The translations under genes were made by a program, and so were the position numbers. 64,000 nt of DNA from Clostridiales bacterium (GTDB lineage Bacteria; Bacillota; Clostridia; Peptostreptococcales; Anaerovoracaceae), in assembly GCA_009911365.1 (NCBI GenBank), contig QXXF01000014.1:56290-120289 (forward strand). The letters run 5' to 3'. Below the pieces are notes generated by a model. The model searched no databases, was not told the DNA's origin, and was given only the letters and a program-made list of their open reading frames with translations. Positions 44,452-53,727 of this stretch are shown one piece after another (within the stretch, counting starts at the first letter, position 1; the number at the start of each line of letters is the position of its first letter).

Positions 44452-46971
44452 TTATCTTTTTGTGCGCATGGCCTTTTTTCCAGACCAATCAGAATACAGG
44501 GTCTTCTTTTTTCCATCTACCTTCACTGCCTTATAAGTCCGGATCCTGACATAATATTTCTTTTTTCCTTTTAACTTGGAAATCTTCTTTGCGGCAACGT
44601 TCTTTTTCTCTGTCATTGTCTTTGTTCCCTTGCCTTTAAAGCTCTTGCTAGTGCTGTACTGGATCTGATAACCGTCCACCTGTACTGTCTGTTTTTTCCA
44701 CATCACTTGAAGTCCTTTGGATCTGGCCGTGACCCTTTTCAAGCTGGTCTTCTTTGGCCTTATCGTAAATTCTTCTGTCACTCTGCCGCTGTAATCCCTG
44801 CGAAATTCCAGCACCATTGTATAAACGCCTGGATTTTTTCGGTCTTTTGGATAACGGATCTGATAATCCTCACCTTTTGACAGGATCCTGCCCTTGCTGT
44901 CTTTTACGATCACAGAAGGAGTTTTTGTTTTCCCGTCATAAGTGTAATCACTTTTGCTCCACATGATTTTTTGAGGGCTTTCGATCGCAGCGATGTCTTT
45001 AGCGTAAGAACATATGCCGCATACTTGCTGGATCTTTCCCTCACGCTCCATGGTCGCTGGAACGCGCTTTTCTATGTACTGGTGCGTTGATACAGGGATC
45101 TTTTCCGTGTAACTGGATCCACAACCGCAAGTAAAAGTCTTGACCCCAGTCTCCGCACAGGTCGGATTTTTAGTCACTACAGCCTCATAGGCGTGCTGAT
45201 GCTCTGGTCCTTCCGGCGTTTCCGGTCCTTCTGGCAAGTCTGGCTTTGGCGGTACATCTCCTATATCCTGATCGTAGAACACCACCCGTCGCTCGGCCAG
45301 CACTGTGTCTTTCAAGGCTTTAACATCTGCCACTGTAGTCAGTTCCGCAAAATAATCAGAACAGAATAAAAAGGTGTAGTCACCTGGCTTGCCCTTACCA
45401 TGTGCCCGCAAATAATATTTGCCTGGATGCGCTTCTGATGTCAGGAAAGACACTGGTTGATACCAATCAGTCTGATCCAAGATATCCGCGGCATCGCTCT
45501 GCCAATCATCCGTCCTGATGCAAATCACATAATCCATCTCATAAAACAGATTTTCCTCTACTTCGTCATTACTGAATGCCGCTCCGTTCTTCTGATACCA
45601 TGTGACTTCAAAATACGTGTTTTCGTCTGGGATCGCCCCATCCTCTGTTTCCGCAATTTTCCTTAGATCCACTTTCTCTGGCGCGGAATGGATCACAATA
45701 TCTCCGATTCCCTGGGGATCTGCTGTCTCGCCATGTACGACTTTCCACTCACCAGATTCATATCTCAGGTCAAAGCCATTTTCGATATTTTTTGGAGCTA
45801 ACACAAAATTAGGTCCTGGGCCGTTTCCAGCTTTTGCGAAAATATAGGATCGATTTGCCAAAAGCGTTCCCGGAAACAATCGATGGTAGGTCTGAAATTG
45901 TGTGGTCCCGGTGACAGTTCCAAGAATGGTAAGCGTGCCATCCTGTTTCAGCACAAGTATCCCCCGCTCCTTTGTTAAGTCTCCTTCCCCAGTAAAATCT
46001 CCAGCTATGACCGCATTGGACACACCGTTGAAATCCAGACAAGCACCGTTTCGCAAAGCAACATTTTGTAATTGTTCTGTTTTAGAGTATAGACACGCTT
46101 TGTCTTTTAATACCAGGTTACCAATGCGTTCCACCACTGCGCCTTCCATGGAGACCTGACTCATCGTCAAGGTCGTGTCTTCATTCCCGTAAAAAGTTTT
46201 TGCTTTTACGTAGCCATTTTCATTTCCGGTAATATTAATCTCTGCCTGACTGTTCCAGCTGGTATCGACTTCCTCCCGGACAATGGCTTTTGCGTCTAGG
46301 TTTAACACAGCGTTTCCAGTATAAGGAACCTTGCTGTCGTTTCCCGCGTCATGTCCCATGTAGATCCCTTGGAACATCGTCTCATCATTAGAATTTCTCA
46401 CTGTCAGAGAAGCGTTGCCGCCGATTGCTGTATTGGGATAGCCTCCTGCGTATACGGTTGGAAGCAGTTCTTTTTCAGTGCCGCCAAAGCCGCCCAGATT
46501 ACCGCTGCCGTCCAGATAAGTTTTCACATTATCCAGGGTAAGGCTATGTCCCGCAAGGAAAATTTCTCGATGTGGCACGCTCCCTAGCGCATCGCTTGAT
46601 TCAAAAGTCAGTTTGATATTCTGAAAACAAACGCCATCACCTTCTAGCTGAATCGGACTTCGGCAATTAATCTGACTTCCCGCGGTTCCTTGAATCACCG
46701 TGTTTGCCGGGATCATCACTGGAAGCATCCTCCCACTTGACTCTGCATCTTGTCCTATGACAATCAGGTTGTTTACTGTGATTGGACTTTTTTTCTGCGC
46801 CAGAGCAGTCATGAATTCCTCTCTTGTGGTGACTGTGACGCCTGTTTCACTAGCTCGCCCGCTTGCCCCTGCTTGCGGCTCGTTCTCCGCTGCCCATGCT
46901 GGCATTTGTGTTCCGCTTAGCATCACTGCCGCTATGGCTAGTACGCATAAACAAATTCGAGTTATTTTTTT
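44452..46971 (-). CDS. Large secreted surface protein with beta-helix and Fn3-like tail
   Basis: About 840 residues. A signal peptide ('ICLCVLAIAAVMLSGTQMP' then AWA) is followed by a parallel-beta-helix-like region to about residue 380 ('IQGTAGSQINCRSPIQLEG'). Then come a Pro/Glu-rich segment and a bacterial Ig/MBG-like module ('YTYDGKTKTPSVIVKDS'), with a lysine-rich fibronectin-type-III-like end ('GYQIQYSTSKSFKGKGTK'). 'CAETGVKTFTCGCGSSYTE' is a Cys-rich repeat typical of Clostridial surface proteins. Start placed at the second ATG, which has GGAG at good spacing; the first is five codons upstream. Function unknown, probably adhesion. Confidence 0.8.
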   Translation of the reverse strand, partial: KKITRICLCVLAIAAVMLSGTQMPAWAAENEPQAGASGRASETGVTVTTREEFMTALAQKKSPITVNNLIVIGQDAESSGRMLPVMIPANTVIQGTAGSQINCRSPIQLEGDGVCFQNIKLTFESSDALGSVPHREIFLAGHSLTLDNVKTYLDGSGNLGGFGGTEKELLPTVYAGGYPNTAIGGNASLTVRNSNDETMFQGIYMGHDAGNDSKVPYTGNAVLNLDAKAIVREEVDTSWNSQAEINITGNENGYVKAKTFYGNEDTTLTMSQVSMEGAVVERIGNLVLKDKACLYSKTEQLQNVALRNGACLDFNGVSNAVIAGDFTGEGDLTKERGILVLKQDGTLTILGTVTGTTQFQTYHRLFPGTLLANRSYIFAKAGNGPGPNFVLAPKNIENGFDLRYESGEWKVVHGETADPQGIGDIVIHSAPEKVDLRKIAETEDGAIPDENTYFEVTWYQKNGAAFSNDEVEENLFYEMDYVICIRTDDWQSDAADILDQTDWYQPVSFLTSEAHPGKYYLRAHGKGKPGDYTFLFCSDYFAELTTVADVKALKDTVLAERRVVFYDQDIGDVPPKPDLPEGPETPEGPEHQHAYEAVVTKNPTCAETGVKTFTCGCGSSYTEKIPVSTHQYIEKRVPATMEREGKIQQVCGICSYAKDIAAIESPQKIMWSKSDYTYDGKTKTPSVIVKDSKGRILSKGEDYQIRYPKDRKNPGVYTMVLEFRRDYSGRVTEEFTIRPKKTSLKRVTARSKGLQVMWKKQTVQVDGYQIQYSTSKSFKGKGTKTMTEKKNVAAKKISKLKGKKKYYVRIRTYKAVKVDGKKKTLYSDWSGKKAMRTKR

Positions 46972-47119
46972 CATACTTTTCTCCATGAGTCCTTTTGAAT
47001 TCTACGCCTGAATCAGCGTTTATCTACAAAGTATAACATAAGGTGACCCAAATGATAAACGGATTTCCATCAAAACTTTTATCACTTTATGGCTATCTCT
47101 GTGGGACAATTCAATTGTC

Positions 47120-48142
47120 TCATTTCAATACCCCTGTCACAGCGTAGGTGTTGACTCGTTCCACGAATTTTCCCACGCCCTCCATATCCGGTTCATCCGG
47201 CAAATCGGTTTTGTGCGCCGCCTCGTCCAGTCTGCGCTCGTACTCTTCCAGCAGCTCATAAAACTCTAGTGAGAAAGTGCCATCTGCCCGCATGTAATCA
47301 CCCTTTCGAATCGCGAGCAAAATCGGCAATTCCTCTTTTCTATGGGTAATGATCTCACCTTTTTCCAAGATGTCTATGGCCATCATGAACAACCGGATCA
47401 AATGCATGGCATGCTTGTTCAGATGGTCGCCATCCTTCTTTTTGTTGCGCTTGCCGATTTTATCATAATCGCGCACCACGGTTCGCATTGTTCCCCAAAG
47501 ATCCACGTAATCACGAAGTGGAAAATGCTGATAATTCGCATCAACAAAGATTTCCGTATCCAGTTTAGGATTTTCTGCCTGATCAATATAAAGCCTGATG
47601 TCGCCTGACTTCTTTCCAGCATATCTCCGGTTGAAGTCATCTAACGCATGCGTCACGGATTTCAGAATATGTTTCTCCCGTTCTCTTTGGGGAAAAGAAT
47701 CTCTGGCAACCGCGTTCTGCAAGCGGCGCAGCTGTGCGTCCGCATAACCGCCAAAGGACTGGATGGCCCGTTTTGATAGAAACAACTTGCTATGATCGAT
47801 CAGTTCCTGCCCCAGCTGTGATTTGATCAAATACTGCTCTTCATCCAGCCCCAACAGTTCACAGGTATTGGGATTGCATTTCAAAAGCAGCTTTACCAGC
47901 TTGTTGAATCCATAGATGACCGTATCCGTATTATCATCCTCGTATTGCTCAAATTCCGTAAGGCCGATCAAATCAGAAGGCAAGTGAAGGGTCACGCCGC
48001 GAAAATCAATATCGCTGCTTGCATTGTTCGTCCCATAGGCGTAACTACCGCTCACACCTAAAAGCATGATCCTGTCACCTAGCCGCCTGTTGCTCCGTAT
48101 AAAATCGTATTCTGCTGTTTGTAGAAGAGATTTGAAGTCCAT
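47120..48142 (-). CDS. Predicted nucleotidyltransferase (RlaP/PF10127 type)
   Basis: 340 residues. The polymerase-beta-like motif 'GVSGSYAYGTNNASSDIDF' near residue 28 gives the GS...DxD nucleotide-transfer signature. Later segments 'NPNTCELLGLDEEQYLIKS' and 'HAMHLIRLFMMAIDILEKG' match the family formerly called DUF2201-like 'DNA polymerase beta superfamily nucleotidyltransferase', related to RNA-repair RlaP. Start at 48142 follows AGGAGAA; the upstream 29-codon extension lacks a site. Confidence 0.82.
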   Translation of the reverse strand: MDFKSLLQTAEYDFIRSNRRLGDRIMLLGVSGSYAYGTNNASSDIDFRGVTLHLPSDLIGLTEFEQYEDDNTDTVIYGFNKLVKLLLKCNPNTCELLGLDEEQYLIKSQLGQELIDHSKLFLSKRAIQSFGGYADAQLRRLQNAVARDSFPQREREKHILKSVTHALDDFNRRYAGKKSGDIRLYIDQAENPKLDTEIFVDANYQHFPLRDYVDLWGTMRTVVRDYDKIGKRNKKKDGDHLNKHAMHLIRLFMMAIDILEKGEIITHRKEELPILLAIRKGDYMRADGTFSLEFYELLEEYERRLDEAAHKTDLPDEPDMEGVGKFVERVNTYAVTGVLK

Positions 48143-48297
48143 TGGTTTCTCCTGTTTTTTCGTATAGATACGTATGGATAAGAATGAAGGTTCTCTGTTT
48201 TCCGCTTCATCTGAGGTTACTATGCCCACGTAATCCTTACGACCGTAACGTTATAAGGTGGAGTACGAACAACAACTACGATTTCATGCCTCTGCGT

Positions 48298-50697
48298 TTA
48301 CTTCTTAATCTTGCTGCTCGCTTTTACTTTACTCCATGCGCCATACAAAGTTTCTTTACCTGCTTTTTTATAGCTGCGCATCCTTACATAATACTTCTTG
48401 CCTTTTTTCAGCTTTGTGAACGTACAAGCAGTCTTTGTCGAATTCTTAGATTTCACGGTTTTCTTAAATTTCTTATTCATGCATATTTGGACCTGATACC
48501 CCGATGCCATCTTATCTTTCGCCCATTTCACAGTCATCTTTCTGCCCCTTACTGCCTTTGCTGACTTTACAGACTGCTTCTTCGGGCTTACCTTGACTGT
48601 CACCTTTTTGGATCCGTTCCCCGCCTTGATCGTTATGGTGGCAACTCCAGTATTTTTGATCGTTACCATTCCAGTACTCTCATTCACAGCGGCGATCTTC
48701 GGTTTGGAGCTTGAAAAGGTCATCTTGCTCTCTGATGACGCATTGATTTTAAATGACTTTGTGCCATATGCGACCTTATACACCATTTTCTGACAGGTAA
48801 TGGATGTCGTTGGGTTCTGATCTGCTGCTCCTATAATTGTAAAGCTGACTGTCTTGCTGCCAGTATAATTTCCCTTACCTGTAATCGTTACCTTGGCTGT
48901 TCCCACTTTGATATTGTCACTATAAGAAACTGTATAATCTGTATTCAAAACAAGTGTTTTACCATCTAGTTTTACGGTCACAGATGGGGTCTTAGCTGTT
49001 CCATCATACAGGTAACTTGTGTTAGCCAATGTTACAGTCGCTTTGGCAATATTATCGCTGATCCCTGAACTGTCATCGTCTGTACCATCACCGTTTCCTA
49101 TGCTGCCATCGCCTTCTGGATTGCCATCGCTCCCTGGACTATCGCTATCGTTGTGATCGCTGTCATTACCATCATCAGGATCGGGGCTGGCCGGAGGAAT
49201 GTAGTTATAATGCATCGTCGCCTTTGACACTGCCGATGCCGTGTCGCCTAGTTTCCTTATGCTGTTCCATTGTGCTTCGCTGCCGGTAAAGTATATATCC
49301 TTCAGAGGACAAGACGTGAATGCGGCAATTCCGATTGTCGTTACGCTGTCTGGGATGGTCACAGTGGTCAAGCCGGAGGAAGCGAACGCAGACCCTCCGA
49401 TGCTTTCCGCACCCTGGGGAATTTCCACTCCGTCAAGCATCAGGCAATTCTGAAACATACCCTCACCAATGCGATCTATGCTTTTTGGCAGTTTTACCTG
49501 CGTCAGATAATAACACTGCGTAAAAAGATTGTCTCCTAGCTTTACCTGCTTGCTGCCAGGAGCGAATGTTACGCTTGTTATTTTCTGGCATTGAAAAAAC
49601 GCAGCAGCACCTACCGCTTCAATACTGGATGGTAGGGCTATGGAAGTCAAGCTTGCGCAAGCACTGAAAGCATTTTGTTCAATGGTTTCCACGCCGTTGG
49701 AAACGGTCACTGAACTAAGATTTGGACATCCGCGGAACGCACTGTCACCAATCGTCTTCACACTGGAAGGAATGGTTACGGAAATGATCGAAGAGCCTCG
49801 GAACGCACTGTTTCCAATGGTTATCACGCTAGAGGAAATCTCTGCGCTAAGAACTCCACAGTTCCAAAAAGCACAGGGACCAATGCTAGTAACTCCATCC
49901 TCGATCACCACCTTCCGGATTTTACTGCTGTTCTCATTCCAGGGCTGGTCCGCTGTACTGCTAAAATCCGGCATAACTCCTTTGCCGGAGATGGTCAGCG
50001 TCCCTATCTTCGTTAGATTCCAATGAAGCCCTCCGTCAAGACTTCCAGCTGCAATTGACGTGTTGGCGTCCGGATCATCTGGCGGGACATAGTCTGCCGG
50101 ATAACGGGTGATATAATGACTGGTGTCTCGCATCACTTCTTCCTTAGATATCCCACGCCCCCAGTGGACCTTGCCCTGATGGTCTCCAGTGCTGATGTTT
50201 CCTTCAGCGACAAGCACGCCTGCATCGCTCACCTCGAGCACAATCACAGTATGGGCATCATGATTTACTCGCAGAATATCTCCAACTTTGATATCCTCAA
50301 ATTTAAACTGACCCGCTGCGTACATCCTAGCTGGCAGGCTGCCAAATGCCGCATCGCTGAGTATAAAGGCAAAGGCTACACAGCCCACGCCACTGATATT
50401 TTTTCCATCTAGGGGTCCACCTTTCCAACGGTAAAGTCCCTTTGAGTCCGAATAAGGCTCATCATTTGTCCATATCGTGCCTTCTTTATATGCCTCCTGA
50501 TCTTGCAGCGCAATCATGGCCTGATAGACTCCCGTTGGCGTAGGAAGCGTACTATCACGGGTAACCCGTTCAGATGTGGACGCTTCCGTAAGACCATCCT
50601 CTCTTGGCAAAGCGTCTCCCTGCCACGCATATGCCACTGACTGGCAAGAAACGCATAAACACAGTGCTAAAGCAGCTGAAACGATTCGTTTTTTCAA
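48298..50697 (-). CDS. BspA-like leucine-rich-repeat surface protein with cysteine-peptidase-like head
   Basis: 799 residues, TTG start behind AGGAGG. A signal peptide is followed (residues about 55-200) by a CHAP/NlpC-like domain: Cys106 in 'SGVGCVAFAF', His149 in 'NHDAHTVIVL', with 'KVGDILRV' before it. Then come LRR_5 (BspA-type) repeats ('SVKTIGDSAFRGCPNLSSV' and similar) to about residue 490, an Asp/Asn/Ser-rich linker, an Ig-like module ('SYLYDGTAKTPSVTVK'), a bacterial Ig-like domain and a Lys-rich Fn3-like end. It is likely secreted and wall-associated, for adhesion or wall cleavage. Confidence 0.85.
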   Translation of the reverse strand: MKKRIVSAALALCLCVSCQSVAYAWQGDALPREDGLTEASTSERVTRDSTLPTPTGVYQAMIALQDQEAYKEGTIWTNDEPYSDSKGLYRWKGGPLDGKNISGVGCVAFAFILSDAAFGSLPARMYAAGQFKFEDIKVGDILRVNHDAHTVIVLEVSDAGVLVAEGNISTGDHQGKVHWGRGISKEEVMRDTSHYITRYPADYVPPDDPDANTSIAAGSLDGGLHWNLTKIGTLTISGKGVMPDFSSTADQPWNENSSKIRKVVIEDGVTSIGPCAFWNCGVLSAEISSSVITIGNSAFRGSSIISVTIPSSVKTIGDSAFRGCPNLSSVTVSNGVETIEQNAFSACASLTSIALPSSIEAVGAAAFFQCQKITSVTFAPGSKQVKLGDNLFTQCYYLTQVKLPKSIDRIGEGMFQNCLMLDGVEIPQGAESIGGSAFASSGLTTVTIPDSVTTIGIAAFTSCPLKDIYFTGSEAQWNSIRKLGDTASAVSKATMHYNYIPPASPDPDDGNDSDHNDSDSPGSDGNPEGDGSIGNGDGTDDDSSGISDNIAKATVTLANTSYLYDGTAKTPSVTVKLDGKTLVLNTDYTVSYSDNIKVGTAKVTITGKGNYTGSKTVSFTIIGAADQNPTTSITCQKMVYKVAYGTKSFKINASSESKMTFSSSKPKIAAVNESTGMVTIKNTGVATITIKAGNGSKKVTVKVSPKKQSVKSAKAVRGRKMTVKWAKDKMASGYQVQICMNKKFKKTVKSKNSTKTACTFTKLKKGKKYYVRMRSYKKAGKETLYGAWSKVKASSKIKK

Positions 50698-50929
50698 TTT
50701 TGTAACCTCCTCATTTTATTTTCGAAAGAACTCTTAGTTGATAATACGCTTTTATAAATATATTGCCATTTTTCTGCTTTGTCCATAGGCTATGGTGTCC
50801 TGCGTCGTGCTGCTTAGAAGTTCTAGTATTCAAGTGTTTTTTCATTATATGCTCCAGAATTCCATTCTCTGTTATTGTTTTTAAGATCCCATACAATTTC
50901 TGATTTGAGCATCTTCTTCTTTCATCTGG
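50698..50929. other. Intergenic region
   Basis: It lies between the repeat protein start and the end of the DUF262 gene. It holds the repeat-protein ribosome site and promoter area and a 61-codon minus-strand frame that I consider noise. Base composition drops sharply toward AT from here rightward, marking the start of the defence island. Confidence 0.4.
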
Positions 50930-53476
50930 TCAATGGTAACGCCTAGCTCCGGTAATATATGGAACGATCACATCATAGAACTTCTTGCTCCAATCTGCGT
51001 GAAACCGGGCCATTTGCAACCAATCCACCTCGTTCTCAACACTGACATTGGAAAGCTGAATATAAACCTTAGAAGATTTTATATCGTCTCCACGATTCCA
51101 GTACAGGCTCGTATCCAGCGCAGTTTCAATCTCCACCTTGTGAGTCATCAGCGCATCAAAGGCTTTTTTGTTTTCTGCCTTGTCTCCTCTTCCAAAGACA
51201 ACCTCTGTCCGCGCCGCATCATAGTTTGCGACACAGCAAAGATAAAATCCACTGACACCAAAAAAGCCATTTATCCAGTTATCTCTAGCCGGACCCACAT
51301 TGGAGAAAGGGCCTCCCTCACCGTGTGTCTCCTTAATGATCGGCAAAGCATAAGTCCAGTATTTTCTCCGAAGTCCATGTCGGCTACCCTGTTCATCAAC
51401 ATTCAGTTCATTCTCATCCCGAAGGAAAAACACCAAGTCAGCTGGATCTTCATCGTACAACTTGAACAGTCGGTTCAAAACAGAAAGCTTGCTCTGTGTG
51501 CTCGTATTTGTCCAGACATGGATGCCATCGCCAATTTCCAGGCATTTTGTAAAAGCATCCGGACTCGTTCCAAAATGAGGCGCAATATTATCCTCATCTG
51601 ACATAGCGAGCTTCGTGATAATTGTCTTATCCTTGACATATAAAATTTGAATCACCTTTTGGAACATTTCCACCCAGCTTGTCACCGGCTGTTCTGTGTT
51701 TTTAAAAGTAAACTTAGCAATCAAACGACCTGTCAGTTCTGCTTCATCTTCTAGAGTATACGAATCCATTTGTTTCTCTTCTGGTTGGAATTCTGTCACA
51801 GGCAATGCCCAAATCGCTAAGGCTCTGTCCGTCAAATAGCTGCTGCGCTCTTCAAGCTCTGCCAATGTCCACTTATCCTTCTTTGCGATCCATGTGTTCA
51901 TACGGATGCCGCTATCATCAAAACCATTTTGCATGGTTTTCTTTTCTGTAAAGGTGCTATTGCTATATTGAGAATTATAGGCCGTGAGTGTCAAATTGGC
52001 GATTCGATGCAGCCACTCCTCTTGTATTTGTTCAAAGTCTTCTCCAAGTTCTTTCTGCCATGCTGGTGTCAGATGCTGTGGCATAATATGCTCGATGGAA
52101 TATGTGCCTTTCTCACAATGGCGATATACATCCTTATCCTCCACAGTTCCGAAATTCTCCAAGCGTTCGAGGATATAAACCTTATTCTTGCTTTTCATAA
52201 GATACACCGGCCTATTTCCAAATGCTGTGGAAAATTCAGCATCATTTGGGAAACGGGACCGCTCTTTCTTGGATAGAAGCGCATACTTAAACTTCTCCAC
52301 ATAGTTTGCTTCCGTGCCATCGTACCGCATAATCTCTCTATGTAACATCAAGAAAATTTTATTCAGAGCATTGGTAGGCAAATCACAAATGCTCCTGCGG
52401 AAAAGATAGTTTTCTGCAATCAGAAAAATTTCTGTAACCTGATCAATCATCAGCTTGTTTTCATTATGCAGACGGAGCACCTCAAGAAAGAATGGTCTGG
52501 TTACAGTTGTTTCCAGTCGGTTAAGTCTGAAAATACATGCGTTAAGGGCTGAACTTCCCGTCTTGCCATCAAGAAGAAGTTCATATCTCTTCGCATATTC
52601 CAACAGGTCTCTCAGAAGCGGCTCAGTCTGAACGCTGCCCATTTCCACATAATTTTTGAAGATAGCGTATATCTTTTTCTGCTGTGGAATGGCCTGCTGC
52701 TTCACGCTGAGATAATCACGAATAAATACGCTCACATCATATTTTGTGCAAACTTCGATTCTATTCCAGTATTTTTCGTAATATTCATCCTGCTCCTTGG
52801 ATGGCAGGCCCATCAAAATAAAGTTCCTGATTTTATCACCTTCGCTCAAATCAAGGCCAGTAGAATTCAGGCTTTCAAAAATCAACTGTGGATTGTCTTC
52901 CATATTCAATCGGATATTGATTATCTCTAAGCAGCAGATGGCATCATAGAGCTGGTCAATCGTGATTTCCTGTTTCTGGATACGATCATAAAAATAATTA
53001 TAATTTACAGTCAAGTTCGATTCCCGAACATGTTCCGCTGGGTCAGAAAAAAGTTTCCCAAAGGCTCGCTGGTCATTCTTGACCGGCTTCAACTTGATGC
53101 GAGTATCCTCCGGTTGCCACTTATCGACAAGATACTCCTCATAAATTCTCTGCTTCAGGTTTGCGGTTTTAGGTGTGAGGATGCCCTTATCCATAAGATT
53201 ATACATCGCAAGGAATAAAAGCGATACCGTGGTCAGTCGCTGTTGTCCGTCAATAACCAAAAATTCCTCATTATGGCCATCTGGGTTATACACCGAAACA
53301 AGGCTACCAAAAAAGTGGCTCTTCCGACCAGCAGTGATGATCTTTACAAGGTCATCATAAAGCTGCTTGCAATTCTCAGTCCTCCAGTCATAATTTCGCT
53401 GATAAACCGGAATGACGAAACGCTTATCCGAGCCTTCCATGTATTTTACAAATTTGCATTCTGAACCATTCATCAT
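50930..53476 (-). CDS. DUF262/DUF1524 GmrSD-like protein with DUF4268 tail
   Basis: 848 residues. Residues 1-230 form a DUF262 domain with the ParB-like motif 'IDGQQRLTT' (75-83). Residues about 440-540 form the DUF1524 HNH nuclease with 'YSIEHIMPQHLTPAW'. The C-terminal 160 residues read as DUF4268 ('INGFFGVSGFYLCC'). GmrSD-type enzymes are type IV restriction systems that use nucleotide hydrolysis to cut phage DNA with modified bases. It is a single fused polypeptide, as in many Firmicutes. It begins the leftmost part of the defence island and is separated from the next gene by a short RlmD-like fragment. Confidence 0.85.
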   Translation of the reverse strand: MMNGSECKFVKYMEGSDKRFVIPVYQRNYDWRTENCKQLYDDLVKIITAGRKSHFFGSLVSVYNPDGHNEEFLVIDGQQRLTTVSLLFLAMYNLMDKGILTPKTANLKQRIYEEYLVDKWQPEDTRIKLKPVKNDQRAFGKLFSDPAEHVRESNLTVNYNYFYDRIQKQEITIDQLYDAICCLEIINIRLNMEDNPQLIFESLNSTGLDLSEGDKIRNFILMGLPSKEQDEYYEKYWNRIEVCTKYDVSVFIRDYLSVKQQAIPQQKKIYAIFKNYVEMGSVQTEPLLRDLLEYAKRYELLLDGKTGSSALNACIFRLNRLETTVTRPFFLEVLRLHNENKLMIDQVTEIFLIAENYLFRRSICDLPTNALNKIFLMLHREIMRYDGTEANYVEKFKYALLSKKERSRFPNDAEFSTAFGNRPVYLMKSKNKVYILERLENFGTVEDKDVYRHCEKGTYSIEHIMPQHLTPAWQKELGEDFEQIQEEWLHRIANLTLTAYNSQYSNSTFTEKKTMQNGFDDSGIRMNTWIAKKDKWTLAELEERSSYLTDRALAIWALPVTEFQPEEKQMDSYTLEDEAELTGRLIAKFTFKNTEQPVTSWVEMFQKVIQILYVKDKTIITKLAMSDEDNIAPHFGTSPDAFTKCLEIGDGIHVWTNTSTQSKLSVLNRLFKLYDEDPADLVFFLRDENELNVDEQGSRHGLRRKYWTYALPIIKETHGEGGPFSNVGPARDNWINGFFGVSGFYLCCVANYDAARTEVVFGRGDKAENKKAFDALMTHKVEIETALDTSLYWNRGDDIKSSKVYIQLSNVSVENEVDWLQMARFHADWSKKFYDVIVPYITGARRYH

Positions 53477-53587
53477 GACACCTACTTTCTTTGTCCAACT
53501 CTACCGCTGCCCAACGGCTCGCAGCCATAAGCCTCCAGCATTTCATCTTTTAACAAGTCCATCTACGCAATATATGAAATATCCATT

Positions 53588-53653
53588 CTATTTTCCCATC
53601 TTTGACAGCAACACGACACACTCCACATGGCACGAGAGGACAGAATGAATGTC
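53588..53653 (-). pseudogene. RlmD/RumA-like 3'-end fragment
   Basis: A 21-codon minus-strand reading, 'LSCHVECVVLLSKMGK' then TAG, resembles the extreme C-terminus of 23S rRNA uracil-5-methyltransferases, whose end usually reads like 'HVECVVLMS'. No upstream part of such a gene is present. Leftover 3' ends of this gene are known scars of integrative elements that insert there. The identification rests on a short match. Confidence 0.4.
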
Positions 53654-53727
53654 ATTTTCCCTTCGGTATGTCCAACTTAATCCACCGTTATTTTTAGAAT
53701 TGCGGTCGTAGGAGGAAATATATCAAT

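Noticed and set aside
50711-50896. 61-codon minus-strand ORF before the repeat-protein gene
   Set aside because: No ribosome site, no recognisable protein features, and it lies in the promoter area of the repeat-protein gene.
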